A stretch of DNA of 5,264 nt from contig CAJKEF010000108.1 of NCBI GenBank assembly GCA_905198825.1, positions 1 through 5,264 on the forward strand, read 5' to 3'. Under the pieces are notes generated by a model. That model did not search any database, had not been told where the DNA came from, and worked only from the letters and a program-made list of their open reading frames with translations. A program made the position numbers and the translations under genes. This document shows positions 1-5,264 of the stretch, in pieces. Position 1 is the first letter of the stretch. Each line of letters starts with the position of its first letter. This DNA comes from an uncultured Collinsella sp. (GTDB taxonomy: Bacteria; Actinomycetota; Coriobacteriia; Coriobacteriales; Coriobacteriaceae).

Positions 1-438
1 CACGCGCGCCGATTTGATATTAAGGGTCGGGACATTTTGAAGACCGGTGGCAAGTTCTACATTGAGGATCTGGGGCTTCGAGCTTTCTTGGATGGGTATC
101 GCGGCAGCGACAGCGGGCGTGTTCTCGAAAATGCCGTTTACAATCGCCTTGTCTATGACGGATACCAGGTCTTCACGGGTCATCTTCGAGATGCCGAAAT
201 CGACTTTGTTGCGATAGGCGACGGCTCGGATCGTAAGTTTATTCAGGTCACAGAGTCGATTGACGAGGAGGCGACGCGTAAGCGCGAGCTGCGTCCATTT
301 GAGCTCAGGTCGCTCGAGAAGATCGCCGGCGGTTACGAGAAGATCATCATCGTTCGCCGGGGAAGCCATCCGACCGACATTGACGGCATCAAAATCGTTT
401 CTGCAGTCGATTTCTTAATGGGCAGGCTTGGGGCTTAG
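1..438 (+). CDS. DUF4143 C-terminal part of an AAA-family ATP-binding protein (5' truncated)
   Basis: The reading frame is open from the first base and ends at TAG 436-438, giving 145 residues; the TTG at 37 is internal, not a start. The pattern matches the C-terminal DUF4143 region of COG1373-type P-loop ATPases: a FYIEDLGLRAF strand and helix (fragment residues 19-29), then VLENAVYNRL (41-50), then EIDFVA (66-71) and KFIQV (79-83), and a final GIKIVSAVDFLMG (129-141). The ATPase domain with Walker motifs would lie upstream of the window. E43, D68 and Q82 sit where a PD-(D/E)XK nuclease-like fold has its acidic residues, but the lysine expected two places after Q82 is absent (QVT), so nuclease activity is doubtful. 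The family is common and often solitary; its cellular role is not established. Family assignment is fairly sure, function is not. Confidence 0.82.
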   Translation, partial: HARRFDIKGRDILKTGGKFYIEDLGLRAFLDGYRGSDSGRVLENAVYNRLVYDGYQVFTGHLRDAEIDFVAIGDGSDRKFIQVTESIDEEATRKRELRPFELRSLEKIAGGYEKIIIVRRGSHPTDIDGIKIVSAVDFLMGRLGA

Positions 439-535
439 GGCGTTTGGAGCACGTCTGTTTCCTATGCCTAGCGACATTGCCACAGCTCGTGACGCCGCCG
501 GCTTCTTCCTTTCCGTCGGGCGGCACCAACTCAGC

Positions 536-568
536 TGATCCGTTGGGGATGGAGGAAAGCGGATCATT
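536..568 (+). repeat. Intergenic repeat copy A, stem-loop with purine-rich loop
   Basis: TGATCCG (536-542) pairs with CGGATCA (560-566) around a 17-nt loop rich in G and A (543-559). The 33-nt unit recurs at 3195-3227 on the opposite strand with 29 of 33 identical bases, and all four differences are transitions. It lies just before the terminator at 573. A smaller GCCGCC/GGCGGC inverted repeat (494-499 with 519-524) precedes it. I infer a dispersed, structured, non-coding repeat; two copies in 5 kb is direct evidence of repetition, but the function is unknown. Confidence 0.6.
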
Positions 569-572
569 TTCG

Positions 573-614
573 GCGCGCCGCAGGTGATACGAATCCTGCG
601 GCGCGCTGTTTTTT
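573..614 (+). terminator. Rho-independent terminator
   Basis: A perfect 12-bp GC-rich stem, GCGCGCCGCAGG (573-584) with CCTGCGGCGCGC (595-606), encloses a 10-nt loop (585-594) and is followed by TGTTTTTT (607-614). The T run lies only on the right, so it acts on rightward transcripts. It sits 134 nt after the stop of the DUF4143 gene, the only upstream rightward gene seen, and insulates the small membrane protein gene downstream. Confidence 0.88.
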
Positions 615-707
615 GCGCGAGGGCTTTCAGCTGTGTCCGCACGACATGTGACACTTACCCTGCCGCTCTGCTCTGCCGCGGCGGCGCGAATTCAAGCAAC
701 GGTCCTC

Positions 708-714
708 TAAGGAG
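708..714 (+). promoter_or_regulatory. Ribosome binding site deciding the start of the small membrane protein
   Basis: TAAGGAG lies ten bases before ATG 725, slightly long but plausible spacing. No comparable Shine-Dalgarno precedes the earlier in-frame ATG at 584, which falls inside the terminator stem, so the 725 start is preferred. Confidence 0.6.
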
Positions 715-724
715 TTCGATATCG

Positions 725-964
725 ATGAGTGACAACACCAAGCATCTCGCAAAGAAGTGCGTCAAGGACGCGGGGCCGTGCCTCGTGCTGTGCCTTGCCG
801 GCGCAGCGGTCGCGCTGCTGGCTGTTCTGGGGCCGTTCGACATGCTTCGAAGCGCCAACTCTCTGCACGTTTGCATGGCCCTTGCCGGCGCCATGATGAC
901 CGGTGGCGTGCTCGATCTGGTTTTTTGGGTGCTTGACCCGTTTGGATGGAAGAACGAGGAGTAA
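725..964 (+). CDS. Small two-helix membrane protein of unknown function
   Basis: This encodes 79 residues from ATG 725 to TAA 962-964. A short basic, polar N-terminus (residues 1-16, with K6, K10, K11, K14) precedes a first hydrophobic helix at about 17-38. A short linker with D39 and R42 leads to a second helix at about 48-70, ending in a DPFGW motif and an acidic KNEE tail. Two helices joined by a short loop suggest an inner-membrane hairpin. There is no cleavable signal and no recognisable domain. It starts 111 nt after the 573-614 terminator, so it probably has its own promoter, though I could not identify convincing -35/-10 boxes. The phosphoesterase begins 83 nt downstream with no terminator between, so co-transcription is possible. 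A longer frame from 584 is unlikely because it would start inside the terminator hairpin. I do not recognise the family. Confidence 0.68.
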   Translation: MSDNTKHLAKKCVKDAGPCLVLCLAGAAVALLAVLGPFDMLRSANSLHVCMALAGAMMTGGVLDLVFWVLDPFGWKNEE

Positions 965-1038
965 GCCCTAAGGATGGAAGGGCTGGAACGGTTGGCTTAG
1001 TGATCGTGCAGAATGTGGCTAGCGACTTACAGCGAAGT

Positions 1039-1046
1039 GGTGATCC
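1039..1046 (+). promoter_or_regulatory. Ribosome binding site fixing the metallophosphoesterase start
   Basis: GGTGATCC complements the 16S anti-Shine-Dalgarno tail over eight bases and ends one base before ATG 1048. An AAG at 1035-1037 gives a discontinuous match to the AAGGAGGTGATCC consensus. This supports 1048 over the in-frame ATG at 946, which would overlap the preceding gene and add about 34 residues ahead of the first beta strand. Confidence 0.5.
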
Positions 1047-1047
1047 G

Positions 1048-1773
1048 ATGACGGTCTATGTGACGGGCGATATTCACGGCGGTCTCGACATGCAAAAGCT
1101 GCGCGATTGGGAGCTTGGGGATAGTCTGACGAGCGACGACTATCTGATTGTTGCGGGCGACTTTGGCTTTCCGTGGGATTTTTCTGCCGAGGAATGCGCC
1201 GATATCGCTTGGCTGGAATCGCGTCCCTATACCGTGCTGTTCGTCGACGGCAATCACGAGCGTTTCGATCACTGGGCGGAGCGTCCTATGGAGTTGTGGC
1301 ACGGTGGGCTGACGCAGCGCCTGTCGGATACCTCGCCCATACGGCGCCTGACGCGCGGCGAGGTTTTTGAGCTCGACGGCTCAACGATCTTTACCATGGG
1401 CGGCGCCACGAGCGTGGACAAGGAATACCGCATTCCCTATTCCAGCTGGTGGCCGCAGGAGCTGCCGGACGAGCGCAACTTTGAGGAGGCGCGGGCAAAG
1501 CTCGACAGCGTGGGCTGGAAGGTCGACTACGTGATCACCCACACCTGCTCCACGCGCATGCTTTCGCCCACGCTTTATCCAGCACCCGGCTGGAATTACC
1601 CCGCCGTTGATCGGCTTACGGCATTTTTCGATGAGCTGGAAGACTGCTTGGATTACAAGCGCTGGTACTACGGGCATTTTCATCGGGATGCCAACCCTGC
1701 CGAACGCCACACCGTGCTCTACGACTGCATCGTTCGCCTGGGTGACGAACTCCAGCCCTGGGACGTTGTGTAG
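1048..1773 (+). CDS. Calcineurin-like metallophosphoesterase
   Basis: This is a 241-residue cytosolic protein with the ordered motifs of the binuclear-metal phosphoesterase fold: GDIHG (residues 7-11, ligands D8 and H10), GDFG (37-40, D38), GNHE (68-71, N69 and H70), ITH (163-165, H165) and GHFH (209-212, H210 and H212). All metal-binding positions are present, so it should be a working hydrolase of phosphomonoesters, phosphodiesters or related bonds; the substrate cannot be read from the sequence. There is no signal peptide or membrane segment. The ATG at 1048 places the first beta strand (VYVTGD) at the very N-terminus, as is normal for the family. It lies downstream of the small membrane protein on the same strand and ends 15 nt from the convergent stop of gluQ. 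The fold assignment is firm; the biological role is open. Confidence 0.92.
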   Translation: MTVYVTGDIHGGLDMQKLRDWELGDSLTSDDYLIVAGDFGFPWDFSAEECADIAWLESRPYTVLFVDGNHERFDHWAERPMELWHGGLTQRLSDTSPIRRLTRGEVFELDGSTIFTMGGATSVDKEYRIPYSSWWPQELPDERNFEEARAKLDSVGWKVDYVITHTCSTRMLSPTLYPAPGWNYPAVDRLTAFFDELEDCLDYKRWYYGHFHRDANPAERHTVLYDCIVRLGDELQPWDVV

Positions 1774-1788
1774 GGGTGGGGTGGCTGG

Positions 1789-2799
1789 CTACTCGGCCGT
1801 TACAGTGATGTTCTCGCGGTGCACACGGATAACATCCCAGCTAAAGTGCTCGACCAGCTGCTCGGCAGAGCGTGACGTGGCGTCCGGCGCGATGCCCGTT
1901 TGCCCGGCGAGCCAGCCCAGCAGTGCCTCGGGCGTGCCAAAGCGGGCGCGTAGTTCGCCCAGGTCCAGATCGCGGTCGCGCTTGGAAAGGCGGCGGCCGT
2001 CCGGCGACATGAGCAGCGGAATGTGCGCGTAGTGCGGCGTGGGAAGTCCCAGCAGATGCTGCAGGTAGATTTGGCGCGGCGTGGAGCCCAGCAGGTCGCA
2101 TCCGCGCACGACCTCGGTGACGCCCATGGCAGCGTCGTCGACCACCACGGCTAGCTGATAGGCAAAAACGCCGTCGCTGCGGCGCACCAAAAAATCGCCG
2201 CACTCGGTGGCGAGCGCCTCGCATTGGGCCCCGTACGTGCGGTCCACGAATTCGATCACGTCGCCCGCGAGGTCGTCGATGTCGGGCACGCGCAGGCGCG
2301 TGGCCGGGGCGCGCAGGGCACTGCGGCGGGCGACCTCTTCGGCCGAAAGGCCTCGGCAGGCGCCGCGGTAGATGGGCGTGCCGTCGCTGGCGTGCGGCGC
2401 GCTCGCAGCGTGGAGCTCGGCACGCGTGCAAAAGCAGGGGTAGGTGAGGCTGGCGTCTTGCAGCTGGCGCAAGGCGCCCTCGTACAGGTCGAGGCGATCG
2501 TGCTGGTAGTAGGGGCCTTCGTCCCACTCGAGTCCCAGCCAGGTCAGGTCGTCAATCAGTTGAGTGGCAAGTTCCGGGCGCTTGCAGCGATCGTCCAGGT
2601 CCTCGATGCGCAACACGATGCTGCCGCCCTGGCTGCGGGCCGAAAGCCACGCGCACAGGCAGCTGAACACGTTGCCCAGGTGCATGCGGCCCGAGGGCGA
2701 CGGGGCAAAACGGCCCACGACAGGTGCGGGAACGGAGGCAGGCTGCGTCGTTGGCGCATCCGCGGCGGGCGTTGGTATGTTGCGTGTTTTGATATCCAT
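1789..2799 (-). CDS. gluQ: Glutamyl-Q tRNA(Asp) synthetase
   Basis: This is a 336-residue class I synthetase of the truncated GluRS type. Members of the family activate glutamate with ATP and attach it to queuosine at position 34 of tRNA(Asp), not to the acceptor end. FAPSPSGRMHLGN (31-43) carries the HIGH-like signature HLGN (40-43). RIEDLD follows at 64-69. The zinc-site pattern of GluQ enzymes is present as C122, C124, Y144 and C148, with a longer loop between C124 and Y144 than in the E. coli enzyme. The KMSKS-like motif is RLSKR (270-274). The protein ends soon after, lacking the anticodon-binding domain of full GluRS (about 470-490 residues), so it is not gltX. The first 27 residues are an Ala/Pro/Thr-rich extension with no motif. 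ATG at 2799-2797 is chosen because it is the only ATG between the conserved core and about 70 codons of unconserved upstream frame. Confidence 0.93.
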   Translation of the reverse strand: MDIKTRNIPTPAADAPTTQPASVPAPVVGRFAPSPSGRMHLGNVFSCLCAWLSARSQGGSIVLRIEDLDDRCKRPELATQLIDDLTWLGLEWDEGPYYQHDRLDLYEGALRQLQDASLTYPCFCTRAELHAASAPHASDGTPIYRGACRGLSAEEVARRSALRAPATRLRVPDIDDLAGDVIEFVDRTYGAQCEALATECGDFLVRRSDGVFAYQLAVVVDDAAMGVTEVVRGCDLLGSTPRQIYLQHLLGLPTPHYAHIPLLMSPDGRRLSKRDRDLDLGELRARFGTPEALLGWLAGQTGIAPDATSRSAEQLVEHFSWDVIRVHRENITVTAE

Positions 2800-2806
2800 G
2801 CGGACG

Positions 2807-2812
2807 AGTATA
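2807..2812 (-). promoter_or_regulatory. Putative -10 element for a leaderless gluQ mRNA
   Basis: Read on the minus strand, TATACT ends seven bases before the gluQ ATG, so initiation at the usual distance would fall on or next to the start codon. No purine-rich Shine-Dalgarno exists between them. The box matches the TANNNT pattern typical of actinobacterial promoters. No good -35 hexamer is visible at 16-18 nt (GCCTTC at 17 nt), which lowers confidence. Confidence 0.5.
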
Positions 2813-2936
2813 GCGCGGGGCACGGTAGGGAAGGCGTTTCCGTGGCTCGCAAGTTGGCGGCGCTGCGCATTGCGCACGGTGGGTCTGCGGCCCAACGTCT
2901 CGATCGCCGTACGCCGACTCGGCCTTATACACGACA

Positions 2937-2972
2937 GAAACCCCGGCAGCTCTTCGCAACTGCCGGGGTTTC
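2937..2972. terminator. Perfect 13-bp terminator-like hairpin
   Basis: GAAACCCCGGCAG (2937-2949) pairs perfectly with CTGCCGGGGTTTC (2960-2972) around a 10-nt loop. The A/T ends of the stem give a short T tract in either direction, so it could be bidirectional, although neither side has a long T run. No gene ends close to it on either strand, so which transcript it would stop is unclear. Confidence 0.6.
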
Positions 2973-2997
2973 CGCGGAAAAGGGGGACATGATCCTC

Positions 2998-3047
2998 GAG
3001 CGAACGGGAAAGGGGCAACCGTTTTCGCTCAATTGGTTTATGCCCCT
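2998..3047. repeat. Overlapping, mutually exclusive inverted repeats
   Basis: GAGCGAACGG (2998-3007) can pair with CCGTTTTCGCTC (3019-3030), with two bases bulged. Alternatively AGGGGCA (3011-3017) pairs perfectly with TGCCCCT (3041-3047), and the stem continues with ACC/GGT across a TTA bulge. The two stems share bases and so exclude each other, as in attenuators, but no regulated gene follows closely in either direction. The function is unknown. Confidence 0.35.
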
Positions 3048-3142
3048 CGACTGACGGCTCAATCAGCGCATGCCGCGCCCACACAAAGCCGCTACACCTG
3101 TGACGGAGCTGTGAAGTGGTATCTATCGTTGGCGCGGGACTC

Positions 3143-3291
3143 GGCCAAAGAACGTCCCAAACGACAAATTTGTTGCAGTCCGTCGGTTCAACCCAATGAT
3201 CCGTTTTCCTCCGTCCCCAATAGATCATTAGGAACGTCCCTAAGTGCCAGACTCGGGTGGGACTTTTGTCCCATTTGACGTTCCGTTGGCC
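3143..3291. repeat. Structured repeat block with imperfect terminal inverted repeats
   Basis: GGCCAAAGAACGTC (3143-3156) is mirrored by GACGTTCCGTTGGCC (3277-3291), pairing over 13 bases with one small internal loop. Inside are the palindrome ACAAATTTGT (3164-3173), the stem-loop repeat core (3195-3229), a second AACGTCCC (3232-3239, matching 3151-3158), and the hairpin TGGGAC-TTTT-GTCCCA (3258-3273). There is no open frame for a transposase, so a non-autonomous or RNA-structured repeat is the likeliest reading. Boundaries are my estimate from symmetry alone. Confidence 0.45.
3195..3229 (-). repeat. Intergenic repeat copy B
   Basis: On the minus strand this matches the 33-nt unit at 536-568, with 24 of 26 identical bases in the core (3195-3220). 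AATGATC (3195-3201) pairs with GATCATT (3223-3229), giving a 7-bp stem round a 21-nt loop. The stem is kept in both copies although the exact paired bases shift, which supports a folded element over a chance match. Confidence 0.6.
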
Positions 3292-3320
3292 CAGATATTC
3301 GTCATGTGTGTCCGCAAACG

Positions 3321-3329
3321 TGGGACAAT
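3321..3329 (+). promoter_or_regulatory. Weak candidate extended -10 for the DUF2207 gene
   Basis: TGG-GACAAT has the TGN extension and four of six -10 consensus bases, and would start a transcript near 3336 with a leader of about 28 nt containing the ribosome binding site. There is no matching -35 at 16-18 nt. TTGACG at 3275-3280 is a good -35 sequence but has no -10 at proper spacing. Confidence 0.28.
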
Positions 3330-3350
3330 GGCGATGTTGGTTTTACAGAC

Positions 3351-3356
3351 AAAGGA
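3351..3356 (+). promoter_or_regulatory. Ribosome binding site of the DUF2207 gene
   Basis: AAAGGA stands seven bases before ATG 3364, and this start gives an intact signal peptide, so it fixes the N-terminus. Confidence 0.65.
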
Positions 3357-3363
3357 TGTGCCT

Positions 3364-5264
3364 ATGAACGCCCCCGTTGCCAATACTTGTCGGCAGCGCT
3401 GCCTGTTTGCGCGATTCGCTTCCGTCTGCGTGCTCGTCGCGCTTGCGTTGTTGCTGCTGCCTGCCGTCGCGCACGCCGACGGCTACTCCATGACCCAAAC
3501 CTATATCGGTGCCACGGTCGAGGCCGACGGCTCGCTGACCGTTGTCGAGGGACGCCAGTTTGATTTCGATGACGACATCAACGGCGTGTTTTGGGAGATC
3601 AATACGGGCACCAACCAGCAGGGCGGCACGGCGACCGTCGATGTGCTGAGCGTTGAGGAAGACGACACCGCGTTTAACAAGGTCGACAGCGCAAACAAAG
3701 GCGACGACGGCGTTTACACGGTGGAACAGTCCGACGATGGCGTGAGAATCAAGGTGTTCAGCCCCCACGAGAGCGGCGACAGCGCGATCTATTACGTGAG
3801 CTACACCATGACCGGTGCGGTTATGAACTGGGCCGATACCGCCGAGCTCTATTGGAAATTTGTGGGTGACGGCTGGTCTGCGGATTCCGATGATGTCGAG
3901 ATGGAAGTGTACTTCGCAAATGCCGCCGCCGGGACGGCGGCCGTCAAGGGCGATAACTTCCGCGCATGGGGCCACGGCCCGCTGACGGGCGACGTGTCGC
4001 TCGATGCGGACGAACCCATGGTCACCTATACCATTCCCTGCGTGCATCAGGGCGAATTCGCCGAGGCGCGCATCGCCTTCCCCAGCGATTGGGTGCCTTG
4101 GCTTTCCGCTTCGAGCGAGGAGCGCATGTCAACGATCCTGAGCGAAGAGAAGGAATGGGTCAACGAAGCTAACGCCCGCCGCGCTCACGCTCGCATGATT
4201 GCCAATGCGCTTGCCGCGCTAAGTGTTGTCGCGGCGGTCGCCTTTACCGGCACGATCGTTGTGCTCAAGCTACGCAGGCCCAAGCCCAAGCCGCTCTTCC
4301 AAGACGAGTACTTCCGCGATGTGCCCTCCGCCGACCATCCCGCGGTGCTTGCAGCTCTTATGAGTTGGAACAACGTGCCCGATCAGGCATATATCGCCAC
4401 GCTGATGAAGCTGACCGACGACCGCGTGATCAAGCTGGAAGAAGCGACCGAGGCCAAGAAGAAGGGCCTGCTCCGTCGCGAAAAAGAGGAGCAGACGTAT
4501 CGCATCACGGTGACCGACGAGGCCTGGAAGGCTGCCAAGAAGGACGGCATCGATCGCGATGTGCTCAAGGTCTTCTTCGCCGGCGTTAAGCCCGATAAGG
4601 ACGGAGTCCGTTCGCGCACGTTTAGCGAGCTGGAGGAGTACGCTAGCGAGCGCACCACATCTGTTGGCGACAAGCTCGAGGACTATCAGAGCACGGTTAA
4701 GGGCAAGCTGGAGGCGCGTGAGTTTATCGCATCGGATGGCACTATCGCGATGGTGGCCGGCCTGGTTCTCGGCATCATCATTGTCTTTGGCATTCTGGGC
4801 TCTCTGATCTATACCGACTTTGCGGACGCCAACGTCGGCGCCGCTATGATCTCGATTCCCATCACGATCGTGGGCTTTGTCCTGAGCTGCACCTTCCGCC
4901 GTTACACGCCGGAGGGCGCCGAGGTGGCGGCTCGCTGCAAGGCGCTCAAGCATTGGCTCGAGGACTTTACGCGCCTGAAGGAGGCTATCCCCAGCGACCT
5001 GATCTTGTGGAACAAACTGCTGGTGATGGGCGTTGCCCTGGGCGTTTCGAAAGAAGTGCTGCGACAGCTGGCCGAGGCCGTGCCTGCGGATCTGCGCAAC
5101 AGCGACGATTTCTACGACAACTACCCCTGCTACTGGTGGTATTACCATCACTACGGCAACGAGTCTCCGCTCGATTCGTTCAACGATGTGTATCACGAGA
5201 CCATCCGCGAGCTGGCTTCGAGTTCCGATAGCTCGAGCGGCGGCAGCGGCGGCGGCTTTTCCGG
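3364..5264 (+). CDS. DUF2207 domain-containing membrane protein (3' truncated)
   Basis: The frame is open from ATG 3364 to the window edge, giving 633 complete codons with no stop. Residues 1-38 form a signal peptide: basic N-region, hydrophobic core at 19-35, and AHA|DG cleavage after 38. Residues 39 to about 250 form the extracytoplasmic DUF2207 domain, beginning YSMTQTYIGATVEADGSLTVVEGRQFDFDDDINGV. A transmembrane helix at about 278-301 ends in a basic LKLRRPKPKP stop. A charged cytosolic region (about 305-455) leads to two more helices at about 460-483 and 492-511. The following segment contains ILWNKLLVMGVALGVSKEVLRQLAEAVP (547-574), a family hallmark. The C-terminus turns into SSDSSSGGSGGGFSG, the start of the Gly/Ser-rich tail normal for DUF2207 proteins, so only the last few tens of residues are probably missing. 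No function is established for the family; a surface or envelope role is inferred from topology. Its own promoter is likely, as it is divergent from gluQ. Confidence 0.9.
   Translation, partial: MNAPVANTCRQRCLFARFASVCVLVALALLLLPAVAHADGYSMTQTYIGATVEADGSLTVVEGRQFDFDDDINGVFWEINTGTNQQGGTATVDVLSVEEDDTAFNKVDSANKGDDGVYTVEQSDDGVRIKVFSPHESGDSAIYYVSYTMTGAVMNWADTAELYWKFVGDGWSADSDDVEMEVYFANAAAGTAAVKGDNFRAWGHGPLTGDVSLDADEPMVTYTIPCVHQGEFAEARIAFPSDWVPWLSASSEERMSTILSEEKEWVNEANARRAHARMIANALAALSVVAAVAFTGTIVVLKLRRPKPKPLFQDEYFRDVPSADHPAVLAALMSWNNVPDQAYIATLMKLTDDRVIKLEEATEAKKKGLLRREKEEQTYRITVTDEAWKAAKKDGIDRDVLKVFFAGVKPDKDGVRSRTFSELEEYASERTTSVGDKLEDYQSTVKGKLEAREFIASDGTIAMVAGLVLGIIIVFGILGSLIYTDFADANVGAAMISIPITIVGFVLSCTFRRYTPEGAEVAARCKALKHWLEDFTRLKEAIPSDLILWNKLLVMGVALGVSKEVLRQLAEAVPADLRNSDDFYDNYPCYWWYYHHYGNESPLDSFNDVYHETIRELASSSDSSSGGSGGGFS

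Larger units (their letters stand above)
2813..3363. other. Long divergent spacer with no convincing gene
   Basis: This is the remainder of the region between the divergent gluQ and DUF2207 genes. Frames open through it lack ribosome binding sites and recognisable motifs; one is only the upstream continuation of the gluQ frame. I see no tRNA or rRNA. It holds several inverted repeats, annotated separately: a TGCGCA-T-TGCGCA palindrome (2864-2876), the hairpin at 2937-2972, the stems at 2998-3047 and the repeat block at 3143-3291. A direct repeat of CTGTGA (3098-3103 and 3109-3114), spaced one helical turn, is the only motif I see between 3048 and 3142. Confidence 0.6.

Noticed and set aside
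964..984. Terminator between the small membrane protein and the phosphoesterase
   Set aside because: The stem is only 6 bp and no T run follows, so I do not call a terminator.
1807..1836. Shared terminator for the convergent genes (GATGTT with AACATC)
   Set aside because: A 6-bp stem with an 18-nt loop and no T run, lying inside the gluQ coding sequence; probably chance.
2797..2992. Small plus-strand gene starting at ATG 2798 and ending near the 2937-2972 hairpin
   Set aside because: It has no ribosome binding site, overlaps the gluQ start on the opposite strand, and the frame runs through the hairpin to 2992. The product is Arg-rich with no recognisable motif.
2224..3054. Plus-strand 276-residue open frame antisense to gluQ
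   Set aside because: It overlaps the conserved gluQ catalytic core on the other strand, has an Ala/Arg/Gly-rich composition typical of high-GC shadows, and contains no motif.
3098..3114. CTGTGA direct repeat as an operator
   Set aside because: Two 6-mers one helical turn apart are suggestive, but they are too short, and too far from either gene start, to support a binding site.
2800..3228. Extension of the gluQ frame to 479 residues
   Set aside because: The extra 143 residues have no family similarity that I recognise, run through the hairpins and the repeat block, and lack a ribosome binding site. Frames stay open easily in high-GC DNA.
3343..4047. Minus-strand open frame of 234 residues, and a similar 308-residue frame at 4270-5196
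   Set aside because: Both lie antisense to the DUF2207 gene, whose signal peptide, membrane helices and Gly/Ser tail make it clearly the real coding strand. The antisense products show no domain.

Overview
The window is high-GC coding DNA. Its gene set, codon use and intergenic repeats suggest an actinobacterial gut commensal of the Coriobacteriia, most like Collinsella. This assignment is inferred from gene style; there is no rRNA or other marker to prove it.

Layout. The left edge (1-438, +) holds the C-terminal end of a DUF4143-type AAA ATPase. A 286-nt spacer follows, with one copy of a repeat (536-568) and a strong + strand intrinsic terminator (573-614). Next come a 79-residue two-helix membrane protein (725-964, +) and a 241-residue calcineurin-type metallophosphoesterase (1048-1773, +). 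Convergent to these, only 15 nt away, lies gluQ (1789-2799, -), the glutamyl-queuosine tRNA(Asp) synthetase. Its start has no ribosome binding site but a TATACT box seven bases upstream, which suggests a leaderless mRNA.

A 564-nt spacer (2800-3363) separates gluQ from the divergent last gene. It contains no convincing gene. It does contain a perfect 13-bp terminator-like hairpin (2937-2972), a pair of competing stems (2998-3047), and a roughly 150-bp block bounded by imperfect inverted repeats (3143-3291). That block carries a second copy of the 536-568 repeat, in the opposite orientation. The right part (3364 to the edge, +) is a secreted or membrane DUF2207 protein: signal peptide, extracytoplasmic domain, three transmembrane helices and the start of a Gly/Ser-rich tail. 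It is cut by the window end.

The genes do not form an obvious common pathway. GluQ acts in tRNA modification, while the phosphoesterase and the two membrane proteins have no assigned substrate. I see no CRISPR array, tRNA or rRNA gene, transposase or complete defence or toxin system. The most interesting unexplained material is the structured repeat DNA in the gluQ/DUF2207 spacer and its partner copy at 536-568.
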